Source: Alphaproteobacteria bacterium UBA828
GTDB taxonomy: Bacteria; Pseudomonadota; Alphaproteobacteria; UBA828
Direction: 5' to 3'
Length of the DNA stretch: 7,598 bases
Assembly (NCBI GenBank): GCA_002296185.1
Contig: DBHM01000024.1
Span: forward strand, 1 to 7,598
Shown: one piece after another, positions 1-6,057 of the stretch
Layout of the letters: each line of letters begins with the position of its first letter
Numbering within the stretch: the first letter of the stretch is position 1
Notes under the pieces: generated by a model
What the model saw: only the letters and a program-made list of their open reading frames with translations
What the model was told of the DNA's origin: nothing
Database searches by the model: none
Made by a program: the position numbers and the translations under genes

Positions 1-380
1 CCTTTTGCTGAAAGCTGGCCATTACCGTGATAATAAACCCAAGGTCCATCTTTCTTGCCGTTCTTATAAGTTATTTTGTTAAAAAGCGGTCCTCTTTTGT
101 TATATCGAAACCAAGCACCATCCTTCAGACCGTTCTTATAAGTTCCTTTTATATAAAGCTGGCCATTTTCGAAATAATCAAACCAAGGTCCATCCTGCTT
201 GCCGTTAACAAATTCACCCTGTACTTGACCCGTTACCTCACCATCGAATGGCTCATCAGTAAACTTCTTATAGTAAACCCCATCGCGTTCAACCAAATCA
301 TCAAAGTCCACACTCTCTGCAAAAGCTGTAGCAGGGAAGAGGAGGAGTGCGACTATCAGTGATGCAAATATACGGGTCAT
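1..380 (-). CDS. Secreted MORN-repeat (YwqK-like) protein, 3' end cut by window edge
   Basis: The frame opens with ATG at 380-378 and stays open for 126 complete codons to the left edge, so the C-terminus is missing. An in-frame TGA lies two codons upstream, which fixes this start; the ribosome site is weak (a GGTG about 7 nt before ATG). Residues 1-21 form a clear signal peptide ending in Ala-Phe-Ala, so the mature protein should begin near Glu22 in the periplasm or outside. After a short linker (DGVYYKKFTDEPFDGEVTG, about 33-51) come three 24-residue repeats (55-78, 79-102, 103-126) of the form G-x-Y-K-N-G-x-x-D-G-x-W-x-x-Y-x-x-x-G-Q-L. This is the MORN pattern that databases often label 'YwqK family antitoxin'. 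That label is a family name only; no toxin gene is visible here. It starts 29 bp after the Sel1 gene's stop with no terminator between, so the two may be co-transcribed. The biochemical function is unknown. Confidence 0.85.
   Translation of the reverse strand, partial: MTRIFASLIVALLLFPATAFAESVDFDDLVERDGVYYKKFTDEPFDGEVTGQVQGEFVNGKQDGPWFDYFENGQLYIKGTYKNGLKDGAWFRYNKRGPLFNKITYKNGKKDGPWVYYHGNGQLSAK
3..218 (-). repeat. Three in-frame 72-bp MORN-type coding repeats
   Basis: Residues 55-126 of the partial secreted protein divide exactly into three 24-residue units (72 bp each). The first and third units share the DGPW core and the NGQL ending. The middle unit is degenerate, with DGAW and RGPL at these places. 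The array continues off the left edge, so the total copy number is unknown. Confidence 0.75.
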
Positions 381-409
381 TAATCAACACCAAACTCATT
401 TTTTAATTT

Positions 410-2356
410 TTAATCATCACAAACGTATTCTTTATTTTCGAATATGCACTTAAAAGTCACTAAGCCATCATCAGGCCAAAATTCATGCCAGCTTATGACC
501 CTGAACCCATTTAATATGTCGTCTGATATGAAAATTTGTTCTGCAAACTCGTGTGCCTCTCCCTCCCCAATAATATTCCAATCTGTTTTATATTTTTTAA
601 GTATATAGAAAGGACAAAGACCACTTGAACCGCACATACCTGGGACCTTAACAATGACTTCATTTTTACTATCACCATCTAGGTCATATTCTGCAAAATA
701 ATAATATCTAAAATCATAATTTAAATTTAATTTTTTAAAAAGTACATCTACCGCCTCAGAATCTCCACCCTTCTTGAACTCAATCTGATTCCCTTTATCA
801 GTGAACTCATCTTTTAAATGCTTAATTCTCTCCTCATAAACATCTATTAGACATTCTGGAAATAGGTTAGGACAGCTTTCTTCTCTTGCCTTATTCCATT
901 GCCGTTGCTCAGTCAGTAGTTGAGCACTTTTTTCCTCATCATTTTGTATATTAAGCCGGGCTTGCTTGTAAACTTTCCCAAGATCAAAGTCCAAAGCCTT
1001 AATATCGTCAGAGGCACAAATTGCATATTCAGTCAGAGTGGATGCTTTATCGCAATCAAAGGAAGGGCCAGCGTTCTCTTCTGCCTTATCACTCCCATTA
1101 TTATTACCTAAATCAGAGCACCCTTTGTAATTCTTAGCGACGCATTCACGGGCAAGTGTATATCCTTTCTCTATTTGTGATGGGGTCATCATATCCGCAG
1201 CTGCATCTCGTAATTTCACACCTTCCTTATCACCATTAGACAAAGAGATATTTGCCCACATATGAGCATAGACATAATCCTGTGGAACACCAAGTCCTTG
1301 TCCGTACATCACACCCAGATTGTACTGGGCTCTTGCAAACCCCTGTTCGGCAGCAAGTGTTAACCACTTCACAGCAGTTTTATAGTCTTGAGAAACACCT
1401 TCTTGTCCGTACATCAAACCCAGTTTGAACTGGGCTCTTGCAAACCCCTGTTCGGCAGCAAGTGTTAACCACTTCACCGCAGTCTTATAATCTTTTGGAA
1501 CACCAAGTCCTTGTCCGTACATCTCACCCATACTGTACTGGGCTTCAGCATGCCCCTGTTTGGCAGCAAGTGTTAACCACTTCGCCGCAGTCTTATAATC
1601 CTGTTGAAAGGTATAAAACACACCCAGTTTGAACTGGGCTCTTGCAAACCCCTGTTCGGCAGCAAGTGTTAACCACTTCACCGCAGTTTTATAATCCTGT
1701 GGAACACCTTCTCCTTGTCCGTACATCATACCCAGATCGAGCTGGGCTCTTGCAAACCCCTGTTCGGCAGCAAGTGTTAACCACTTCACCGCAGTCTTAT
1801 AATCCTGTGGAACACCAAGTCCTTGTCCGTACATCTCACCCATACTGTACTGGGCTTCTGCAAACCCCTGTTCGGCAGCAAGTGTTAACCACTTCACCGC
1901 AGTCTTATAATCCTGTGGAACACCAAGTCCTTGTCCGTACATCTCCCCCATACTGTACTGGGCTTCAGCATGCCCCTGTTTGGCAGCAAGTGTTAACCAC
2001 TTCAACGCAGTTTTATAATCCTGTGGAACACCTCGTCCGAGTCCGTACGTCACACCCATACTGTACTGGGCATCGGCATCCCCCTGTTCGGCGGCACGTG
2101 TATGCCACTTCACTGCAGTCTTATAATCCTGTGGAACACCGTGTCCATTAATATACATACCACCCAGAAAATACTGGGCATCGGCATCTCCCTGTTCGGC
2201 AAGGGGTGTCCATTCACTCAGAGCGGTTGCATAGTCACCACTTTGTGCAGCAGTTAGTCCTTTTTGGAAATCAGCACTCCAGCCTTCCCTTGTATTTTCT
2301 ACAAGTGTGCTAAAGAAAATGCCTATTACTAATAACGTGGCGCAGATTAATTTCAT
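410..2356 (-). CDS. Exported Sel1-repeat protein with LprI-type domain and C-terminal DxDGD domain
   Basis: This is a 648-residue protein. I chose the ATG at 2356 because GGAG sits 6 nt before it; the ATG at 2368, four codons upstream, has no spaced ribosome site. Residues 1-28 look like a signal peptide (hydrophobic 5-18, likely cleavage after Trp-Ser-Ala). A half-repeat (about 30-55) leads into nine Sel1 repeats at 56-374, with the pattern G-x-A-x-A-Q-x-x-L/M-G-x-M-Y-G-x-G-x-G-V-P-Q-D-Y-K-T-A. A helical cap follows (375-405), then a linker and a domain at about 433-515 resembling LprI/DUF1311 (FDCDKAST, EYAIC, EQRQW, ECLIDVYEERI) with four cysteines (435, 447, 495, 502) that could form disulfides. 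The C-terminal part (about 535-648) contains a DLDGDSKNE motif at 558-566, similar to Ca-binding FG-GAP/EF-like loops, plus further cysteines. Sel1 repeats normally act as protein-binding scaffolds; LprI in mycobacteria is a lysozyme inhibitor. An envelope or periplasmic role is inferred, and the partner is unknown. Confidence 0.88.
   Translation of the reverse strand: MKLICATLLVIGIFFSTLVENTREGWSADFQKGLTAAQSGDYATALSEWTPLAEQGDADAQYFLGGMYINGHGVPQDYKTAVKWHTRAAEQGDADAQYSMGVTYGLGRGVPQDYKTALKWLTLAAKQGHAEAQYSMGEMYGQGLGVPQDYKTAVKWLTLAAEQGFAEAQYSMGEMYGQGLGVPQDYKTAVKWLTLAAEQGFARAQLDLGMMYGQGEGVPQDYKTAVKWLTLAAEQGFARAQFKLGVFYTFQQDYKTAAKWLTLAAKQGHAEAQYSMGEMYGQGLGVPKDYKTAVKWLTLAAEQGFARAQFKLGLMYGQEGVSQDYKTAVKWLTLAAEQGFARAQYNLGVMYGQGLGVPQDYVYAHMWANISLSNGDKEGVKLRDAAADMMTPSQIEKGYTLARECVAKNYKGCSDLGNNNGSDKAEENAGPSFDCDKASTLTEYAICASDDIKALDFDLGKVYKQARLNIQNDEEKSAQLLTEQRQWNKAREESCPNLFPECLIDVYEERIKHLKDEFTDKGNQIEFKKGGDSEAVDVLFKKLNLNYDFRYYYFAEYDLDGDSKNEVIVKVPGMCGSSGLCPFYILKKYKTDWNIIGEGEAHEFAEQIFISDDILNGFRVISWHEFWPDDGLVTFKCIFENKEYVCDD
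1235..2191 (-). repeat. Tandem array of nine Sel1 coding repeats (about 108 bp each), near-identical in the centre
   Basis: Nine consecutive units were delimited by eye. Seven are 36 codons long, the sixth is 32 codons (12 bp missing around the G-x-G-V-P segment) and the eighth is 35 codons, so every length change keeps the frame. Units 3 to 8 share long identical DNA blocks, for example around 'agcaagtgttaaccacttc'. Units 3 (1868-1975) and 7 (1448-1555) differ at only 3 of 108 positions although three other units separate them. This points to recent duplication or gene conversion. Unit 9 diverges at its end (VYAHMWANISLSN), which is the usual closing form of Sel1 arrays. Confidence 0.9.
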
Positions 2357-2417
2357 CGCAGGCTCCATCTCGTAATTAAATGTTAGCCGAGTTTTACGTT
2401 ATCAAGGGTATAAGAAA

Positions 2418-3119
2418 TTATATTGCTAGATATTTTCGAGCTACATCTGGGTTATTTAAATCCTTGGTGGCAAGTTGTGTGACGATACTACCTTTATCCA
2501 TTACCACACAATGGTCGGCAACAGCTCCGATTAGGTCAAGGTTTTGTTCGACTATAAGAACAGTCAACCCTTCTTCATCTCTTAATCTTCTAATTATTTC
2601 GCCTATTGCTTGAACTATGTTAGGTTGAACTCCTTCTGAAGGCTCATCAAGAAGTATTAGTTCTGGGTTTCCAACTAAAACACGTCCTATAGAGAGTTGT
2701 TGTTGTTCTCCACCGCTAAGTGATCCAGCTTTTTGATTCCCGCGTTCTTTTAAAATTGGAAAAAATTGAAATACGCGCTCAAAATTTGTAGATCGAGGGT
2801 TTCCACCAACATTTTCGCCCATTCTCAGATTATCTAGAACACTTAATCGAGTAAAAATACCTCTGCCTTGAGGAACATATCCTATGCCAAGAGCGGCTCG
2901 TTTAGCAGGTGATAATTTTGTTATATCATTATCATGAAGATAAATTTTGCCTGATGAGGATTTGATATGACCAATTAATGATTTCATTAATGTGGTTTTA
3001 CCAACACCATTTCGGCCAATCAGAGCAATTATTTCTTTAGTGTTAACCTCCAAAGAAACATCATTGACTATTTTAACGTTACCGTATCCAGAGGAAAGGT
3101 GATTAACTTTGAGAACCAT
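2418..3119 (-). CDS. urtE: ABC transporter ATP-binding protein, UrtE/LivF type (urea or short-chain amide importer)
   Basis: This is a 233-residue cytoplasmic ATPase, the normal length for UrtE/LivF. Walker A is GRNGVGKTT (35-43), the Q-loop Gln is at 84 within YVPQGRGIF, the signature is LSGGE (134-138), and Walker B with the catalytic Glu is LILLDEP (154-160). The switch position reads VEQN (190-193), with Gln in place of the usual His; this replacement is normal in the LivF/UrtE branch. YVPQGRxIFxRLSV and DEPxEGVQPNIV are the features I associate with UrtE over LivF. It should pair with the UrtD-type ATPase to power the two permeases. The start is ATG 19 bp after the preceding stop, with GGTGGG about 8 nt before it. 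It is the last gene of the importer; no convincing intrinsic terminator follows in the 61 bp before the Sel1 gene. Confidence 0.9.
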   Translation of the reverse strand: MVLKVNHLSSGYGNVKIVNDVSLEVNTKEIIALIGRNGVGKTTLMKSLIGHIKSSSGKIYLHDNDITKLSPAKRAALGIGYVPQGRGIFTRLSVLDNLRMGENVGGNPRSTNFERVFQFFPILKERGNQKAGSLSGGEQQQLSIGRVLVGNPELILLDEPSEGVQPNIVQAIGEIIRRLRDEEGLTVLIVEQNLDLIGAVADHCVVMDKGSIVTQLATKDLNNPDVARKYLAI

Positions 3120-3138
3120 AGCTTTTACCCACCATACC

Positions 3139-3882
3139 CTAAAGTGTGCCCATATAAATTCGCCTTACTTCATCATTTTGTTCAATCTCAGAAAATGTAC
3201 CTTGAGCAAATAATTGACCATAATGCAGAACTGAAGTTGTTGAATTTAAATTTCTTATGAATTCCATGTCATGTTCTATAACTACAACGGTTACTCCGTC
3301 ATGATTTAGTTTTTGTATAATAGAAGATGTTAACCTAGTTTCATCTTGAGACATTCCTGCTGTAGGTTCATCCAAAAGAAGAAGTGTAGGTTCTGCTGCT
3401 AGAGACATTCCTATAGCTAGCCATTGTTGTTGACCATGTGATAGATCACCGACAGTAACCTCTTCTGTTCCTTCTAGGTGTAACTGGTTTAGTAATGATT
3501 TAGCTTGTGCTGATATATCTCTAGGTTTGTAGTGCCGCCTAAGAGGAATAAATAAATTTTGATAAACACTAAGTTCTTGGAAGACTTGCATAGCTTGAAA
3601 TTTAATAGCCATGCCGAGTCTAGCACGGGCATATGTAGGAAGCCGCGTTACATCTTTTCCATTAAATATAACTTTTCCTGATGTTGGTTTTTCTATACCC
3701 ATTAGCATTTTAAAAAAAGTACTTTTACCGGCTCCATTTGGTCCAATAATACAATGAATTTTATCCCGTTCTATCTCTAGATCAAGACCATCTAGAGCAC
3801 GAACACCACCATATACACGGACAAGTCCATTCGCCCTTAAAATATTTTTTTCAGACTTTGTGTTCGATTCAGGAAGGTTCAT
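3139..3882 (-). CDS. urtD: ABC transporter ATP-binding protein, UrtD/LivG type
   Basis: This is a 247-residue cytoplasmic ATPase. Walker A is GPNGAGKST (47-55), the Q-loop Gln is at 96 (IKFQAMQVF), the signature is LSHGQ (147-151), Walker B is LLLLDEP (167-173) and the switch His is at 204 (VIEHDM). The non-standard signature LSHGQQQWL and the following DEPTAGMSQDET are close to the UrtD forms (LSHGQ-x-QWL, DEP-x-AGM-x-x-x-ET), which separates it from ordinary LivG proteins with LSxGxQR. All catalytic motifs are intact. Its ATG overlaps the TGA of the upstream permease by 4 bp (3879-3882), so translation is probably coupled and no strong ribosome site is needed or seen. An N-terminal extension of about 15 polar residues precedes the ATPase fold. 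Confidence 0.92.
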   Translation of the reverse strand: MNLPESNTKSEKNILRANGLVRVYGGVRALDGLDLEIERDKIHCIIGPNGAGKSTFFKMLMGIEKPTSGKVIFNGKDVTRLPTYARARLGMAIKFQAMQVFQELSVYQNLFIPLRRHYKPRDISAQAKSLLNQLHLEGTEEVTVGDLSHGQQQWLAIGMSLAAEPTLLLLDEPTAGMSQDETRLTSSIIQKLNHDGVTVVVIEHDMEFIRNLNSTTSVLHYGQLFAQGTFSEIEQNDEVRRIYMGTL

Positions 3883-5012
3883 TCTTCATTCTTTCTTGCA
3901 ACGCCATTACCAGTCGATAATTTGGCCCTGAGAAATAATTCAGCTTTATTAAAATAATCAGCAAGGGTTATAGCAAGTCCTCTAGGGGCAATAAGCATTG
4001 CAAAAACTAAAATACCGCCAAGTACTAAGAGTGCTATTTCTCCTTCAGAGACAAGTCTCAGTGATGCCCATTCCAGGACTAGTGCCCCAATAAGCGCACA
4101 TCCCAGGTCTTTTCGACCCCCTACTGCTACCCAAATAACTACAAGAATATTTGGGCCTACTCCAAATCCATCAGGATGGATATAGGTGCCCCATGCGGTG
4201 TATAGAACGCCTGAAAGCCCAGCAATTGCAGCAGCTAAACAGAAAACACTTAATTGGATTAATCTTACATCATATCCAAATGTTTCTGTTCTATCGGGGT
4301 TTTCTCTGCATCCAACAAGTATATAACCATAGCTAGAGTTAACTAAACAACGTAGGCCTAGGTAGGTTATTGTCAAAAGGCCAAGAACAAAATAATAAAA
4401 GGATACACTACGGCCATCTAATTCAATTACAGATTCTCCAATTCCAAATATTAAGCTTGGAAGGAGTGGAGCTGATGCTGATGCTGGTCTTAGGCCATTC
4501 ATTCCCCCAAGATATGCTTCGCCTAAAGTATAACTTGGATCAGCAGTTTGGCGCATGAACATACCAATTAACAGAGATACAACAAGCATTAGAATTGCTA
4601 TGTAAACACCTCTTAGCCGGGCGTAAAACATTATACCACCAATAATAGCAGCAAAGATTACTGGAACAATAATACCAGCTATAAAGGCGACATCAGTATT
4701 CCCATGTAAATTAAGTAGATTTAATGCGACAATACCGTAAGCGTATCCTCCAATACCAAAAAATGCTGCTTGGCCTAAGCTGAGAATACCACAATAACCC
4801 CAAATAAGACTCAAGCTGAGGGCAAGAAAACCAGATATTAAAAAGTTACTAAAATTAATTATATCATAGCGTCTTAGGTATTCTGGTGCCAAAGCCAAAA
4901 GAGCAATGACAACAAGGAATCCAAGCCAGAAAGGCAAGCGACGTCCCATAGTTTGAGGCCCATTCAAGGGGCCTAAATACTTGTCCAATTTGCTTCCAGA
5001 AGAGGTATTCAC
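3879..5012 (-). CDS. urtC: ABC transporter permease, UrtC/LivM type
   Basis: This is a 377-residue inner-membrane protein, a usual UrtC/LivM length. It starts with GTG at 5012-5010, inside a 4-bp GTGA overlap with the preceding permease stop. An AAAGG lies about 10 nt upstream. A polar N-terminus (1-27) is followed by many hydrophobic segments, the first at about 28-43. WGYCGILSLGQAAF (71-84) is the family motif near the second helix pair. CRENPDRTETFGYD (235-248) is the cytoplasmic coupling loop that docks on an ATPase, and VVIWVAVGGRKDL (291-303) is typical of UrtC. The C-terminus is a charged cytoplasmic tail (about 352-377). It should form the translocation pore as a heterodimer with the UrtB-type permease. 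The substrate specificity cannot be read from the permease itself. Confidence 0.9.
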   Translation of the reverse strand: MNTSSGSKLDKYLGPLNGPQTMGRRLPFWLGFLVVIALLALAPEYLRRYDIINFSNFLISGFLALSLSLIWGYCGILSLGQAAFFGIGGYAYGIVALNLLNLHGNTDVAFIAGIIVPVIFAAIIGGIMFYARLRGVYIAILMLVVSLLIGMFMRQTADPSYTLGEAYLGGMNGLRPASASAPLLPSLIFGIGESVIELDGRSVSFYYFVLGLLTITYLGLRCLVNSSYGYILVGCRENPDRTETFGYDVRLIQLSVFCLAAAIAGLSGVLYTAWGTYIHPDGFGVGPNILVVIWVAVGGRKDLGCALIGALVLEWASLRLVSEGEIALLVLGGILVFAMLIAPRGLAITLADYFNKAELFLRAKLSTGNGVARKNEE

Positions 5013-5908
5013 TTGTTAGTAACCTTTCTTACTCTGATTTTACGACGCTCAATATAATCGGATATTCCTTTGGGCAGGATTAGCAGAATTACAAAGGCTG
5101 CACCTATCATTGCAACATAGCCGATATATACATTAACTAGGTTATTAATACCTGTTTGAATACCTGCTAGAGATAATGCACTTGAAATTAATCCTGAGAT
5201 TGCATTAGCGCTGCCGCCTGTAACAACAGTTATAAATGCTAAAGGAGTATAATTTATACCAAAAAATGGAGAAATTGTTGCTGTCAAAGCAAACATGCCA
5301 CCTGCTATACCACCCATTGCGCAGCCAAGCCCAAATGTTAGAGCATATATATTACCCGTATTCACACCTAGTGCATTTGCCATATCCGGATTTTCCATCG
5401 TAGCACGTGCTCTGGTGCCAAATTTAGTGTATGTGAAAATGGCCCAAACAGATGCAACCATAGCAATAGCGACAGCAAATAATACTAAACGGTAGATTCC
5501 AAATGTTTGTTCACCTATTGGAAAATTTCCAAATGGAGTTGGAACATTCAATATTGATGGCCCAAAAATTATTAAGAACCCTTGGCTCAATAGTAAACTT
5601 ATTCCCCAGGTTACAACTAAGGAGGAAAGAAGTTGTTTGTAGAAATGTCTTATGACAAGTCTCTCCAGTATCATTCCAACTAATCCGGCTCCGATTCCAG
5701 CAAAGATAATTGCTATCGGTGCAGGAATACCTGCGTGATATGAGAATGCGGTGATATAGGCGCCGATCATCATTAGCTCACCATGAGCCATATTTATAAC
5801 GCCCATCATTCCAAAGATAATTACGAGACCTGAGGCCGCTAGGATTAAAAATCCAATATTATCAAAAAGTTGATAGACAACATCGAAAACAGCAGCAAAT
5901 GTTTCCAT
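5009..5908 (-). CDS. urtB: ABC transporter permease, UrtB/LivH type
   Basis: This is a 299-residue inner-membrane protein with roughly eight hydrophobic segments. GVINMAHGELMMIGAY (36-51) is the conserved UrtB/LivH/FmdE motif. VVTWGISLLLSQ (98-109) resembles the ATWG-x-S-L-x-L-QQ segment of UrtB, and ENPDMANALGV (172-182) is the coupling loop to an ATPase. The C-terminus is strongly basic (RRKIRVRKVTNK), consistent with a cytoplasmic end. The ATG at 5908 is the only plausible start because an in-frame TAG lies six codons upstream. No clear ribosome site precedes it, which is odd because the gene follows a 149-bp gap holding a hairpin; low translation relative to the binding protein is a reasonable inference. 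Alternatives are LivH or FmdE; the whole-cluster order favours the urea/amide branch. Confidence 0.9.
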   Translation of the reverse strand: METFAAVFDVVYQLFDNIGFLILAASGLVIIFGMMGVINMAHGELMMIGAYITAFSYHAGIPAPIAIIFAGIGAGLVGMILERLVIRHFYKQLLSSLVVTWGISLLLSQGFLIIFGPSILNVPTPFGNFPIGEQTFGIYRLVLFAVAIAMVASVWAIFTYTKFGTRARATMENPDMANALGVNTGNIYALTFGLGCAMGGIAGGMFALTATISPFFGINYTPLAFITVVTGGSANAISGLISSALSLAGIQTGINNLVNVYIGYVAMIGAAFVILLILPKGISDYIERRKIRVRKVTNK

Positions 5909-5979
5909 TTTAGGATTGCTCTATCTATCAATTGTTATTTGGTTAAAAGTCGACAACTTCAAAAATCGTTTTTGGGTTA

Positions 5980-6017
5980 GAGGCAGTCCATATAATTTTA
6001 TGAACTGCCTCGTTTTT
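5980..6017. terminator. Stem-loop between binding-protein gene and permease genes (terminator-like on + strand)
   Basis: Perfect 8-bp arms GAGGCAGT (5980-5987) and ACTGCCTC (6004-6011) enclose a further 4-bp pairing (5989-5992 with 5999-6002) across one mismatch, leaving a 6-nt loop. On the + strand the stem is followed by GTTTTT, the form of an intrinsic terminator, although no + strand gene is seen. On the minus strand, the direction of the operon, the stem is followed by TAACCC and has no U-tract, so it should not terminate efficiently. It more likely protects the 3' end of the binding-protein mRNA or weakly attenuates, giving more binding protein than permease. The role is inferred; the inverted repeat is directly visible. 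Confidence 0.6.
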
Positions 6018-6057
6018 ATCTTAAAAAATTGTATTAAGATTTTTTCCCAAGAAAAGA

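Noticed and set aside
27..362. + strand open frame of 111 codons at the left edge
   Set aside because: It is antisense to the MORN-repeat gene, whose minus-strand translation gives a signal peptide and regular 24-residue repeats; the + product resembles nothing.
1..380. Toxin-antitoxin system suggested by the 'YwqK antitoxin' family name
   Set aside because: The product has a signal peptide, no toxin-like gene is adjacent, and the name rests on MORN repeat similarity alone.
1642..2151. Long + strand open frame (169 codons), with a similar one at 1438-1632, antisense to the Sel1 array
   Set aside because: Its repeats mirror the 108-bp coding repeats of the minus-strand gene. Once one unit lacks stops in this frame, all near-identical units do. 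The minus frame has a coherent signal peptide and known domains.
1235..2191. Regular repeats that could suggest a CRISPR array or minisatellite
   Set aside because: The unit is 108 bp with no unique spacers, and each unit translates to a canonical Sel1 motif.
2369..2417. Possible terminator between the last ATPase gene and the Sel1 gene
   Set aside because: Only 4-5 bp pairings can be made and no T-tract follows; no terminator or clear promoter is supported here, so read-through cannot be excluded.
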